Of a stretch of 64,000 bases of DNA, positions 27,355 through 36,708 are shown piece by piece. Source of the stretch: Desulfobotulus pelophilus (GTDB lineage Bacteria > Desulfobacterota > Desulfobacteria > Desulfobacterales > ASO4-4). The stretch spans positions 88,632 to 152,631 of the forward strand of contig NZ_JAPFPW010000010.1 of assembly GCF_026155325.1 (NCBI RefSeq), written 5' to 3'. The notes beneath the pieces are model-generated. The model saw only the letters and a list, made by a program, of their open reading frames with translations. It was not told the origin of the DNA and ran no database searches. A program made the translations under genes and the position numbers. Each line of letters opens with the position of its first letter. The first letter of the stretch is position 1.

Positions 27355-28626
27355 TTATGAAGAAGCACCGGAGACACGTGGAGTCAGGCCTTCCTGAGGC
27401 GTGCCCCCGGGGATCCTGCCCGGAGCTCTTGCAAATATGGCCACCAGCACACCAACAGAACAGGCAATACCCGCCACAAGGAAAGCATTTTCAAAACCAA
27501 TGGCTATGGAAAGCCTTGGCGCCGTAAGGGCGGCAACACCATAAAAAAGGAAAATGGCCCCATAATTATTACCCACATTAGCAAGGCCAAACCATTCTGC
27601 CGTAAGCGTTGGCAGCATGGCGGCAAGCCCACCGAAACAAAAACCCACCACACAGGTCGCCACCAGGAAACCTGCATAGGTCATAGGTATCAATGCCATG
27701 TAAAACATAGCCAGGCTCAGCAGCACAAAATTAGCAAGTATGGAAGGCTTTCTTCCATACTTGTCCGATATCCATCCCCACCCAAGACGACCACAGGCAT
27801 TGAACAAAGCGATGGTCACAACAGCATTCCCTGCGGCAGCAAGACTTAATCCAAGCATGCTCATGCCGATATTGGCAGCAACGCTGATGATCATCAAAGC
27901 AGCGGCACTGCCAAAAAACATCCAGACAACCAGCATATAAAACTGAGGAGTCCGCATAGCCTGAGCCGTTGAAAAACGACGGCTCCCAGCGGGGGCTGCC
28001 CCTCCCTTAACAACAGGAGGCGTCCAGCCGGGAGGCCTGTAACCTGCTGGAGGTACAGACAGAGCCATGGCACCCGTAACAATCAGAACGCCATAAATAC
28101 ACCCCAGATACAGGAAGGACTGGGACACCCCAAAGTTTTCTATAAAAATCAGAATAACAGGTTTGAATACCATACCCCCCACCCCCAGAGCAGCCAGTAT
28201 AAGCCCTGTTATCAAACCTCTTTTTTCCGGGAACCATTTCACGCAGGTAGCAAGGGGAGTAACATAGGCCGCACCAATTCCGATACCTGCAATCACACCA
28301 TAGGTAAGGTACAGAAAATAAATATTGGTGGCAAAGCTGGCCAGCCCCACCCCAAGCCCCGTGAGAACACCGCCGATAACGGCCACCTTACGTGGTCCAA
28401 TCCTGTCCTGTATCCGACCAGCTATGATAACAGCCAGTGAAAAGCATGCCAGCGTAATCGAAAAAGTAAACACTGTGTCCCCCGGCGTCCACCCATAGGC
28501 TTCCACCAGAGGTCTGTTGAAAAGGCTCCATGTGTAGATGGCACCGAGACTGAGCTGCATGAGGAGAGAGCCTCCCACCACAAGCCATCGGTTGACAACT
28601 TTTGTTTCCTGAGCGTTTGCTTCCAT
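27355..28626 (-). CDS. OFA-family MFS transporter (monocarboxylate/oxalate-formate antiporter type)
   Basis: Twelve-helix inner-membrane carrier of 423 residues. The N-terminus LLMQLSLGAIYTWSLFNRPL is characteristic of the OFA subfamily, and the inter-helix loop GRIQDRIGPRKV fits the MFS signature. The family moves short carboxylates (oxalate/formate, lactate, pyruvate and similar). It lies downstream of a CoA-transferase in the same orientation, so it probably imports the acid that the transferase activates. AAGGGGGC precedes ATG 28626. The exact substrate is unknown. Confidence 0.9.
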   Translation of the reverse strand: MEANAQETKVVNRWLVVGGSLLMQLSLGAIYTWSLFNRPLVEAYGWTPGDTVFTFSITLACFSLAVIIAGRIQDRIGPRKVAVIGGVLTGLGVGLASFATNIYFLYLTYGVIAGIGIGAAYVTPLATCVKWFPEKRGLITGLILAALGVGGMVFKPVILIFIENFGVSQSFLYLGCIYGVLIVTGAMALSVPPAGYRPPGWTPPVVKGGAAPAGSRRFSTAQAMRTPQFYMLVVWMFFGSAAALMIISVAANIGMSMLGLSLAAAGNAVVTIALFNACGRLGWGWISDKYGRKPSILANFVLLSLAMFYMALIPMTYAGFLVATCVVGFCFGGLAAMLPTLTAEWFGLANVGNNYGAIFLFYGVAALTAPRLSIAIGFENAFLVAGIACSVGVLVAIFARAPGRIPGGTPQEGLTPRVSGASS

Positions 28627-28702
28627 GAATGCCCCCTTTGACAGGTTGGTTTAAATAATGATCCTTTTGATAAACATCGTTTAGCAGGATAGTGCAAAAT
28701 AA

Positions 28703-28752
28703 CCGGAAATCCTCCCTCAGAGGAGAGATGGGGGGGGAGGAAGGATTTCCGG
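28703..28752 (-). promoter_or_regulatory. Intercistronic hairpin between CoA-transferase and transporter
   Basis: The 10-bp perfect arms CCGGAAATCC (28703-28712) and GGATTTCCGG (28743-28752) enclose a purine-rich loop containing a G8 run. No T-run follows, so it is more likely an RNA-processing or stability element that lowers transporter expression relative to the transferase. Confidence 0.6.
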
Positions 28753-28792
28753 CAGGGGAGAGAAAGGGCCAACCCTATAAAGCCCTTTTATC

Positions 28793-30163
28793 TCATACAG
28801 CCATGCGGATATCACGGGTCAAAACAGAAGGATGCAGCTTCCGCTTCCATATATTCATGCGTGACGCTTCCTGCATCAGTTCTTCCCTGTAATCGGGATG
28901 GGCAATGGCGATCAGCGCTTCCGCCCTCTCCCAGGTGCTCTTACCCTTGAGATTGGCCATACCGTGCTCCGTTACAACCCAGTGAGTCACCGTTCGGGGC
29001 AAAGTAACAATGGTACCGGGTTCCAGCGTAGGACGGATCCGACTCTTACGGTTTCCATTTTTATCCGTTGTTGTGGAACGCAGGCAGATAAAACTTTGCC
29101 CTCCTTCAGAATGATAACAGCCAAAGGCGAAATCAAACTGACCGCCCGTACCTGAAATCTGGCGAATACCCGAAGATTCACTGGAAATCTGACCGTACAG
29201 ATCCACTTCCACCGCATTATTGATGGAGACCGCCCTGGGGTTGGATGCAATACGGGCAGGTGCATTCACATAGTCCACTGGGAAACTGGCACAAAGGGAA
29301 TTATGATGAATGAAATCATAAAGCCTTTGGGTTCCGAGGGCAAAGGTATAGGTCATTTTGCCCGGAAGATCCCGCTTGAAACGCCCGGAGATACGACCGG
29401 CTTCATACATGTCAATATAGCTGTCCACAAGCATTTCCGTATGCACACCCAGATCCCGGATACCGGAATCGGCGATGAGGCGGCCGATGGCATTGGGAAG
29501 CCCGCCAATTCCCAGTTGCAGGCAGGCTCCGTCGGGTATACGGGCCACGACATGTTCTGCTATTTTCATGTCTTCTGCCGATACCGCCGGCTCCTTGAGA
29601 CAAAACAGGGGAGAATTGTCCGATTCCACCACATAATCCACCTCGGAAATATGCAATGCTTCATCATATCCACCCTGACATACCGGTATACTGGTATTGA
29701 CCTCGACAATGACCGTACGGGCACTTTCCGCCTGAGCTCGCTGTATGGAGTTGGCGACTCCATAGTTGAAGAACCCATTTTTGTCCATGGGAGCACAGCG
29801 AACCATAAAAACGTCCGTTTCAATATCCCGCTCATAGTAACGGGGGCCTTCATGATAAAGAACGGGAATGTAACTGCACAAACCCTTATCGTGAAGAATG
29901 CGGTCGCCACCCGTAAAATGCCAGTTATTATAGATAAAATGTTCACCGCCGGGGTCTGCCGTAGCCACGGCTGCAAGACCGGGGAAACCCACAGCCCGAA
30001 CTTTCACCTCTTCCAGCTCCTCCGCCCTTCTCGCAAGGGCCGCATCCAGTGTCAGCGGAGCACATAAAAAATTTCCATAATCCACCCACTGGCCCGAACG
30101 AATCAGGGATACGGCTTTCTCAACGGAGACTTTTTTGGCATGATAAAGGGCCTGCACGTCCAT
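28793..30163 (-). CDS. Acyl-CoA:acetate CoA-transferase (butyryl-/4-hydroxybutyrate-CoA transferase family), copy 1
   Basis: Moves CoA between acyl-CoA and a carboxylate in the cytosol, activating an imported acid without ATP. The 456 residues contain the family hallmarks LGIGGLPNAIG and VHTEMLVDS, whose Glu (about residue 243) forms the gamma-glutamyl-CoA intermediate. The C-terminal half has SSESSGIRQISGTGGQFDF. ATG 30163 has AAGGAGG upstream; the longer frame is not needed. A sigma-54 promoter and an inverted repeat lie upstream, and a PAS-sigma-54 activator is encoded just beyond. A close paralogue lies at 36.7 kb. Confidence 0.9.
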   Translation of the reverse strand: MDVQALYHAKKVSVEKAVSLIRSGQWVDYGNFLCAPLTLDAALARRAEELEEVKVRAVGFPGLAAVATADPGGEHFIYNNWHFTGGDRILHDKGLCSYIPVLYHEGPRYYERDIETDVFMVRCAPMDKNGFFNYGVANSIQRAQAESARTVIVEVNTSIPVCQGGYDEALHISEVDYVVESDNSPLFCLKEPAVSAEDMKIAEHVVARIPDGACLQLGIGGLPNAIGRLIADSGIRDLGVHTEMLVDSYIDMYEAGRISGRFKRDLPGKMTYTFALGTQRLYDFIHHNSLCASFPVDYVNAPARIASNPRAVSINNAVEVDLYGQISSESSGIRQISGTGGQFDFAFGCYHSEGGQSFICLRSTTTDKNGNRKSRIRPTLEPGTIVTLPRTVTHWVVTEHGMANLKGKSTWERAEALIAIAHPDYREELMQEASRMNIWKRKLHPSVLTRDIRMAV

Positions 30164-30219
30164 GATGACCTCCTTTGGTTGGTGGTGCCCAAGCGGCATT
30201 CGACTATATGCCAACCATA

Positions 30220-30236
30220 TGCAAAACAGAGGCCAA
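30220..30236 (-). promoter_or_regulatory. Sigma-54 (-24/-12) promoter for CoA-transferase copy 1
   Basis: On the minus strand the sequence TTGGCCTCTGTTTTGCAT has GG and GC separated by exactly 10 bases and good matches to TGGC and TTGCA. It lies about 60 bases before the start codon and next to the gene for a sigma-54 activator. Confidence 0.7.
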
Positions 30237-30299
30237 AAACATAAAGCACCGAAATAATAAGACTTGTCGAAACACGCAAGATGCTTTGCAGCATAAACA

Positions 30300-30335
30300 G
30301 CAAAACCATACGACAAAAGTGCCGCATGGTTTTGC
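30300..30335. promoter_or_regulatory. Inverted repeat upstream of the sigma-54 promoter (candidate activator site)
   Basis: GCAAAACCAT (30300-30309) and ATGGTTTTGC (30326-30335) are perfect 10-bp arms separated by 16 bases, about 65-115 bases upstream of the -24 element. That is where an enhancer-binding protein would bind. A related AAAACCAT/ATGGTTTT dyad occurs at 38151. Confidence 0.55.
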
Positions 30336-30428
30336 AAAAAATAAACACTGTTTACAAGCGCGCCCTGTGATTGCGGCCGAGTTTGACGTTACGACATTAA
30401 TGCCGTATGGTACGACACATACGCCGCA

Positions 30429-32198
30429 CTATTCACCCCGCAGGTCATACCGCGCCATTTTACGCTCCAAAGTTCTTCGGTCAATTCCCAGCATTTCTGC
30501 CGTATGTCCCCGATGCCCCTTACAGCGCCTCAGAGTTTCCATAAGAATCTCCCGTTCACGCATAAACAGACGCTCCTTGAGATTCTGTATCTCTCCAGGC
30601 CGCATTTCTCCATTTACATCCCCTTCTTCCATAAGGGGCAGATCCAGGCTTCCCAAAGTCACATAACGCTGGAGAACATTCTGAAGTTCACGCACATTCC
30701 CGGGCCACGTATATTTTGAAAAAGCTTCCATTATTCTGGCATCCAGTTTTGGCAACCCACCATCATGTTCCATGGCCGAAAGAAAATGCTCCACAAGAAG
30801 GGGAATGTCAGACGTTCTTTTTCGCAACGCTGGCAGATGAATGGGAATGATATGAAGCCGGTAGAAAAAATCCTGACGCATCCGGCCTTCCGCAACCATA
30901 CCCTCCATATTCCGGTGGGTTGCCGCGATGATACGGATATCCGTTCTGACATGTTCCCTTCCGCCCAGAGGTCTGAAACCATTTCCTTCCAAGGCCCTCA
31001 ATAATTTTACCTGCATGGACAGAGGAATCTCGCCCACCTCATCCAGAAACAGTGTACCGCCGCCTGCCATCTCGAGAAGCCCTTTTTTGTCTTCCGCAGC
31101 CCCGGTAAACGCGCCTTTTTTATAGCCAAAAAATTCACTTTCCATAAGGGTTTCCGGAATAGCACCGCAATTTACAGGAACAAAAGGCTTATCCGCTCGC
31201 GGACTCAGGCCGTGGATAGCCTGCGCCACCAGCTCCTTTCCCGTACCCGACTCTCCGCGAATCACCACAGCCGCACCACTCCCCGCGGCCTGCAGAATAC
31301 GATCGTAAACACACTGCATTTCAGGGCTTTTCCCTACAATACCGTGAAAGCGGTAACGATCCTTCATGCTGGATTTGAGTCGTTCATTCTCTTCCATCAG
31401 CAAGGCAGCCCGGGAACGCATGCGCTCCTCAGCCATCTTTCTTTCCGTAATATCCACCATAACGGTCTGGCGAAGCAGTACGGACCCGTCTTCACCACCA
31501 ATCGGAGTAGTAACAATGCTGTACCAGCGTTCATCCAGAGGGTCAAGCCGCTCCACTTCCAGGGTTTTCCCTGAAAACACCTCATCATTTTCACACCAGA
31601 GGCAGGGCTCCGTCCGACCATACACCACCTCATAACAAGGTCCGGAGTTCGCATCCTTTCCCGTCCGCTCCCCAAGCGGCCCGTTGATATAGGCCAGACG
31701 ATAGTCCCTGTGGCAGGTATAGAGAAAACCGGTAAAATGCTCCACAATGGCACGGAATTCGGCTTCCCGCTGGCGCAGGGTTTTCACAACTTCCTTTTCG
31801 GCAGTCACATTCACAAGGGTTGCCACGCTGGTCGTGGTGCCCCGTATCATATCCAGCTTAATCAGAATATCATGGATCTGGCCATCCCTGTTCATAAGGC
31901 GACACTCATACTCACCGGGAGCTGCAGCAGGATCATTCCGGCGCAGATGGTGATAGCGCATCATCCTTTCAAGGTCCTCTTTCACGGCAAACCGAAGCCA
32001 GTCGATCTTACCTTCTATCTCTTCCTTCGAGTAACCAAGAAGCTCCTCGACCCTCTCATTGATACGGCTGATCGTATAATCTGCCTCTATGACAATGGTC
32101 GGTGCCGTCGATTTCTCAAAAATCATCCGATAAAAGCGGGCATCTTCTTCCGCTTTTTCCGCCCGTTCCTGCCAGACAACATTCTGACTGTCCTTCAT
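30429..32198 (-). CDS. PAS-PAS-AAA+-Fis sigma-54-dependent activator
   Basis: Enhancer-binding protein of 589 residues. It has two PAS domains (about 20-135 and 145-255), an AAA+ domain (Walker A GESGTGKE; complete GAFTGA loop in FFGYKKGAFTGA; Walker B GGTLFLDEVGE) and a Fis-type helix-turn-helix at the end (HRGHTAEMLGIDRRTLERKM). The intact GAFTGA means it can work with sigma-54. It probably activates the downstream CoA-transferase/transporter genes from the -24/-12 promoter at 30220. The PAS domains suggest sensing of an internal metabolite or redox signal. A GGGGAG ribosome site precedes ATG 32198. Confidence 0.92.
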   Translation of the reverse strand: MKDSQNVVWQERAEKAEEDARFYRMIFEKSTAPTIVIEADYTISRINERVEELLGYSKEEIEGKIDWLRFAVKEDLERMMRYHHLRRNDPAAAPGEYECRLMNRDGQIHDILIKLDMIRGTTTSVATLVNVTAEKEVVKTLRQREAEFRAIVEHFTGFLYTCHRDYRLAYINGPLGERTGKDANSGPCYEVVYGRTEPCLWCENDEVFSGKTLEVERLDPLDERWYSIVTTPIGGEDGSVLLRQTVMVDITERKMAEERMRSRAALLMEENERLKSSMKDRYRFHGIVGKSPEMQCVYDRILQAAGSGAAVVIRGESGTGKELVAQAIHGLSPRADKPFVPVNCGAIPETLMESEFFGYKKGAFTGAAEDKKGLLEMAGGGTLFLDEVGEIPLSMQVKLLRALEGNGFRPLGGREHVRTDIRIIAATHRNMEGMVAEGRMRQDFFYRLHIIPIHLPALRKRTSDIPLLVEHFLSAMEHDGGLPKLDARIMEAFSKYTWPGNVRELQNVLQRYVTLGSLDLPLMEEGDVNGEMRPGEIQNLKERLFMREREILMETLRRCKGHRGHTAEMLGIDRRTLERKMARYDLRGE

Positions 32199-32305
32199 AA
32201 TGTGCTCCCCTCTTCCGGATCCTGCCAGACCCTTTCCCTCACGGTATCAGCCCTGTTCCCACACCCATCTGCAGGACTCATCAGAAGACCTTCCCATCCA
32301 GACAA

Positions 32306-32767
32306 TCACAGCCACAGGTATTCCGCGCCAAGGGTCAGCCAGGCCACCAGAAGATACCGTCCCGCCTTTCCCATTGTCATAAAGATCAGAAAACGGGTGG
32401 TTTTCATTCCCAGCATTCCCGCAGCCAGCACAAGGGGATCACCGATCACCGGTACCCATGAAAAAATCAGAACCCAGGATCCATACCGGGAAATCCATTC
32501 CCCTGAACGCTGTCTCTTTTCATCGGAAATACCCAGATAACGACCCGCGTTTCCTCCAACCCAGAGACCGATGTAAAAGGTAGTGACAGCGCCCAGAACA
32601 TTACCCAGAGTCGCCGCAAATACCGAAGTCACAGGATCTTTACCATTCAGAAGGGCTGCGATAAGCAGCACCTCCGAAGCACCCGGCAACAGGGTAGCGG
32701 CAATAAAGGCAGACAGAAAAAGCCCCGCCAGCCAAAGCTCATCGGAAAAAGAAAACAGTGTATTCAA
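32306..32767 (-). CDS. YqaA/DedA-like SNARE-associated membrane protein
   Basis: 153-residue inner-membrane protein with the DedA/VTT-type core: LPGASEVLLIAALL near the N-terminus, and WVPVIGDPLVLAAGMLGM in the second half. Family members are thought to move lipids or maintain membrane potential. The start is TTG at 32767. No ATG is available in frame nearby and the ribosome site is weak, so the true start is slightly uncertain. It is divergent from mscS. Confidence 0.82.
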   Translation of the reverse strand: MNTLFSFSDELWLAGLFLSAFIAATLLPGASEVLLIAALLNGKDPVTSVFAATLGNVLGAVTTFYIGLWVGGNAGRYLGISDEKRQRSGEWISRYGSWVLIFSWVPVIGDPLVLAAGMLGMKTTRFLIFMTMGKAGRYLLVAWLTLGAEYLWL

Positions 32768-32951
32768 AATGATTACCGCTTTAAAGTATAAAAGTTCAGA
32801 TCACCCGTCACACGGACAGGCGTACACCTTACCATACAGGACAAAAGGGCCTGCATCCCTGATGCAGTACAGCGGCGGGGGAATGGAAAAACTCTTTTTT
32901 TACTGTAATTCGGAAGAGGGAATTGGCTTTCAGCCTATTCTTTGCCCTTTC

Positions 32952-32980
32952 TTGACGCTGAGCATCTTCCCCCGTATACT
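32952..32980 (+). promoter_or_regulatory. Near-consensus sigma-70 promoter for the mscS-activator operon
   Basis: TTGACG (32952-32957) and TATACT (32975-32980) are separated by 17 bases, ending about 48 bases before the MscS start codon. It is one of the best vegetative promoters in the window. Confidence 0.75.
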
Positions 32981-33028
32981 TTCTGCCGTATTCTTTTGTC
33001 CCCTCAGGCCAACAAACACGGAGGTTCT

Positions 33029-34177
33029 ATGGAGTCCCTGGAAGAGTTTATAGCAACAACCATTGATGTATGGAACAATGGATTCATGGGTATTCCCATA
33101 GCGCGGTATCTTGCAGCGGCCAGCATCCTGCTCTTTTTTCTCATGCTCAGACGTACGGTGGTTCAGTGGTCCCTCAATTATCTGAAAAAATTAAGCGGCA
33201 AAACATCTACCCGACTTGACGATGAAATTGTTGCTTCCCTTGAGCCTCCCATAAGGCTGCTCCCTATCATCCTTGGCATATTTTTGGGACTGCGCTTTCT
33301 TCAACTGGAGGGATCAGCCGCCCTCTTTTCTGAAAAATTCGTACGATCCATGATTGCCTTCATGATTTTCTGGGCACTTCTCTCCGCCGTCCCTCCCATT
33401 TTCAGACTGATGGACCATGTCAAAGCCCATGTGGGAGCCGCCCTTCTTGACTGGGCTCACAAAGCCGTAAAAGTCGCCATCGTTGTCATAGGAGCGGCTA
33501 CCATACTGGATATGTGGGGCATTAAAGTCGGCCCCATTCTGGCGGGCTTTGGTCTTTTTGGCATTGCCGTTGCCCTGGGAGCTCAGGATCTGTTTAAAAA
33601 CCTCATATCAGGCATTCTCATTCTGACCGAACGCCGCTTCGGTATAGGCGACTGGGTACATGTGGAGGGTGTAGTGGAAGGAACGGTGGAAGAAATCGGC
33701 TTCCGGTCAACCCGGATCCGTCGTTTCGACAAAGCACCGGTCTTTGTCCCCAATGCAAGACTTTCCGATAATACACTCACCAATTATTCATCCATGACCC
33801 ACCGGAGAATTTTCTGGACCATCGGTCTTGAATACCGCACCACCCTTGAAAGCCTTCGCAGAATACGGGATCGGATCGAAGCCCATCTTCTTGAGAATAA
33901 AGCCTTTGTCAATCCACCGGAAGTTCCTCTTTTTGTCCGCATAGACCGTTTTTCCGATTCTTCCATCGACATTATGATCTACTGTTTTACCCGCACAACC
34001 TTGTGGGGTGAATGGCTGGTCGCCAAAGAGTCTCTTGCCCTTGAAATTAAAGCCATTGTGGAACAGGAGGGAGCCTCATTTGCCTTCCCGAGCCGGTCTC
34101 TTTACTTCGAAAACATGCCGGATACGGAACAGGCACAGGTCTTTATTCCACCCGCTTACCAGGAAAAAACCCTATGA
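33029..34177 (+). CDS. MscS-family mechanosensitive channel
   Basis: Small-conductance channel of 382 residues that releases osmolytes on hypo-osmotic shock. Several N-terminal helices precede the pore helix (GPILAGFGLFGIAVALGAQDLFKNLISGI), followed by the beta domain (VEGTVEEIGFRSTRIR) and the C-terminal alpha/beta domain. Start ATG 33029 follows GGAGG; an upstream in-frame start is rejected. The stop overlaps the start of a sigma-54 activator gene (ATGA at 34174), so channel and regulator are translationally coupled, an unusual pairing. Confidence 0.9.
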   Translation: MESLEEFIATTIDVWNNGFMGIPIARYLAAASILLFFLMLRRTVVQWSLNYLKKLSGKTSTRLDDEIVASLEPPIRLLPIILGIFLGLRFLQLEGSAALFSEKFVRSMIAFMIFWALLSAVPPIFRLMDHVKAHVGAALLDWAHKAVKVAIVVIGAATILDMWGIKVGPILAGFGLFGIAVALGAQDLFKNLISGILILTERRFGIGDWVHVEGVVEGTVEEIGFRSTRIRRFDKAPVFVPNARLSDNTLTNYSSMTHRRIFWTIGLEYRTTLESLRRIRDRIEAHLLENKAFVNPPEVPLFVRIDRFSDSSIDIMIYCFTRTTLWGEWLVAKESLALEIKAIVEQEGASFAFPSRSLYFENMPDTEQAQVFIPPAYQEKTL

Positions 34178-36234
34178 TGCCACTCTGTCATCAGCTTCTT
34201 CAGCTGGCCGAAAGGGCAAGACAACTCCATGGTTTTCTTTCTGCCTCAGAACAATGCATAGGAGGGAACCTTGATCTTGATTATGTGATGATCAGACCAT
34301 CCGTCCCGTTGGCCGAAAAAGTTTCTGTCAATGAATCCAGACCCACGGCCCGCTTTCCCATGGCGCACACCCAGACTGTTCCGGAAGGCCCCCTTTTCAT
34401 GGATGTACCCGGTGATAACGGGATCGCTCCAGAGATACTGCAGCAGATCGCCGATATGACCGGACGTATTGCTCAGGTTCTGCACAGAAATATTTCCACC
34501 TATGAACACCTTCGCATGTATAAAACCGTTTTTGAAACAACGGGGACGGGTACTATCATCATTGAACAGGACATGACCATCACCTGTGCCAATGCAAGAT
34601 TCCAGGAAATGACAGGATACACCCGGGAAGAAATCCATGGAAAAAAACGATGGTCTGAGTTCATTGTTCCCGAAGACCGGGACCGCATGCAACAATACCA
34701 TTACGGACGACGAAAACCGGGGAATAAGGTTCCTACGGAATATGAATGTCGAATTACAGACCGTCATGGTCGCATCATGGACATTTACATGAAAGTAGGG
34801 GTTATTCCCGAAACCCAGAGAAGCATTGCCTCCTTTCTGGATATCACCACACGGAAACAGGCAGAGAACTCCCTGCGCCAGCGGGAATCCCAGCTGAACG
34901 CCATCATCGAAAACTTTGAGGGCTTTATTTTTATCTATACCCGGGATCTGCGGGTACGGTACATGAACCGGCTCCTGACCGAACGTATAGGCATGGATGC
35001 AACGGGAGCTCTCTGTGAAGACGCCCTGCCGGGCCTGGAGAGTCTGTTTACCTTACCCGTAAGGGAAAGGGTCTTCAGCGGAGAGACCCTTCGCATGGAA
35101 ATTGAATGCACCCCCACCAGCCAGTGGTTTTATGCGGTCAGCTCCCCTATTTTTGACAGCAGCGGATTCGTGGATCGCATTCAGGTCATGCTGATTGATG
35201 TCACCCTCAGCAAAATGGCAGAAGCCGCCCTGAAAGAAAGGGAAGCAACGCTTCAAAAGGAGAACAAGCTCTTACGCTCCGGCCTGAGGGACAGGTACAA
35301 GTTCGGCAACATCATAGGCAAAAGCCCGAAAATGCAAGATGTTTATGACCTTATACTAAAAGCTGCCGCCTCCAGCGCCAATGTCATCATTCTTGGAGAA
35401 TCCGGTACGGGTAAAGAACTGGTGGCACAGGCCATTCATCAGCTCAGTTCAAGAAAGGACAAGGCCTTTGTGGTTGTCAATTGCGGAGCCATTCCCGAAA
35501 ATCTCATGGAAAGTGAATTTTTCGGCCATGTCAGGGGCGCATTTACCGGCGCTGTGACAGATAAAAAAGGCTACATGGATATGGCGGACGGAGGCACTCT
35601 TTTTCTGGATGAAATCGGCGAACTACCCCTTTCTTTACAGGTAAAGCTTCTCCGCGCCCTGGAAGGAGGCGGCTATACACCCGTTGGCATGTCCACCCGT
35701 AAAGATAGCGATGTACGCATACTGGCCGCTACCAACAGGGATCTGAGGGATCATGTTCGCAAAAATCTGATGCGGGAAGATTTTTTTTATCGCATTCACA
35801 TCATCCCCATCCTTCTCCCCCCCCTGCGTAAAAGACTGGAAGATATTCCTCTTCTCATTGATCATTTTGTTAAAGAATTCGACACCCAAACTCCGCCCCC
35901 CCCTATTTCCGCACGGCTCATGGAAGCTTTTTCCAACTATAGCTGGCCAGGTAATGTCCGCGAACTTCAAAACACACTCCATCGCTATCTCACCCTTGGT
36001 AAAATCGACTTTCCAGGAACGGACCAAACCGGCTCAACCTCTGGTGCCGACCAGGATATGTCCGAAAAAAACGAAAATAACCAAGACCTTAAAGAGGCAA
36101 TGGATAATTTTGAACGCGCCCTTCTTCTGCAAACTCTCAAAGAACAGCACTGGCACAAAGGACGTACGGCAGAAGTGCTGGGTATCCACAGAAAAACACT
36201 TTTCACCAAACTTCGCCAACATGGCATCGGCTAA
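34174..36234 (+). CDS. PAS-containing sigma-54-dependent activator coupled to mscS
   Basis: 686-residue enhancer-binding protein. About 110 N-terminal residues without a recognised domain are followed by two PAS domains (about 110-225 and 235-345). The AAA+ domain (about 370-600) has Walker A GESGTGKE, GAFTGA in HVRGAFTGAVTDKKG, and Walker B GGTLFLDEIGE. The Fis-type helix-turn-helix reads HKGRTAEVLGIHRKTLFTKL. It is similar in layout to the activator at 30.4 kb, so the two are probably paralogues. It sits upstream of CoA-transferase copy 2, whose -24/-12 promoter is at 36595, and is its likely regulator. Start 34174 overlaps the mscS stop. Confidence 0.92.
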   Translation: MMPLCHQLLQLAERARQLHGFLSASEQCIGGNLDLDYVMIRPSVPLAEKVSVNESRPTARFPMAHTQTVPEGPLFMDVPGDNGIAPEILQQIADMTGRIAQVLHRNISTYEHLRMYKTVFETTGTGTIIIEQDMTITCANARFQEMTGYTREEIHGKKRWSEFIVPEDRDRMQQYHYGRRKPGNKVPTEYECRITDRHGRIMDIYMKVGVIPETQRSIASFLDITTRKQAENSLRQRESQLNAIIENFEGFIFIYTRDLRVRYMNRLLTERIGMDATGALCEDALPGLESLFTLPVRERVFSGETLRMEIECTPTSQWFYAVSSPIFDSSGFVDRIQVMLIDVTLSKMAEAALKEREATLQKENKLLRSGLRDRYKFGNIIGKSPKMQDVYDLILKAAASSANVIILGESGTGKELVAQAIHQLSSRKDKAFVVVNCGAIPENLMESEFFGHVRGAFTGAVTDKKGYMDMADGGTLFLDEIGELPLSLQVKLLRALEGGGYTPVGMSTRKDSDVRILAATNRDLRDHVRKNLMREDFFYRIHIIPILLPPLRKRLEDIPLLIDHFVKEFDTQTPPPPISARLMEAFSNYSWPGNVRELQNTLHRYLTLGKIDFPGTDQTGSTSGADQDMSEKNENNQDLKEAMDNFERALLLQTLKEQHWHKGRTAEVLGIHRKTLFTKLRQHGIG

Positions 36235-36594
36235 AAAGGTGAGGAGCCTGCCCGATTTGGGGCGTTAAGACCCCAACACTTCATGGAACACTGTTTTTAC
36301 ATGTTTTATCTCGTTCCCTTCGCCAAACATGTGGTAGAAACACCTCAATATTTTCACCCTTCCAACTCCCCGGCTACCTTTTCCCCCTCCTATTCCGGGG
36401 ATTTTTCATTCTTCAGAGCAGGATCAGAAAACAGTTCCTGCCCCCCCACATGAAAAAGAAGCAAAAACCAATACAAACACATGTAATTCAAAGAAAAACA
36501 TCCATACAAAAACGATAAAAAGCCAGCCAGCACCCTAAGAATCCGGTTCCATAACAACGACAAAAAACAGCTTTTTTCCTCCTCTACCAAAAAC

Positions 36595-36611
36595 ATGGCA
36601 CAATTTTAGCA
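36595..36611 (+). promoter_or_regulatory. Sigma-54 (-24/-12) promoter for CoA-transferase copy 2
   Basis: ATGGCACAATTTTAGCA has GG (36597-36598) and GC (36609-36610) exactly 10 bases apart and a perfect TGGCAC -24 element. It lies about 100 bases before the start codon at 36709. The rest of 36235-36708 is AT-rich and contains only a small TTGGGG/CCCCAA hairpin at 36257 that could end the activator transcript. Confidence 0.8.
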
Positions 36612-36708
36612 TCCTATCATACACATACCTGCGCAACTTATGAACAAAGTGCGCAAAGCCCGGTAGCCGGAAAACCAGCCCCCTTCCCCAGACCATCAAG
36701 GAGGATAC

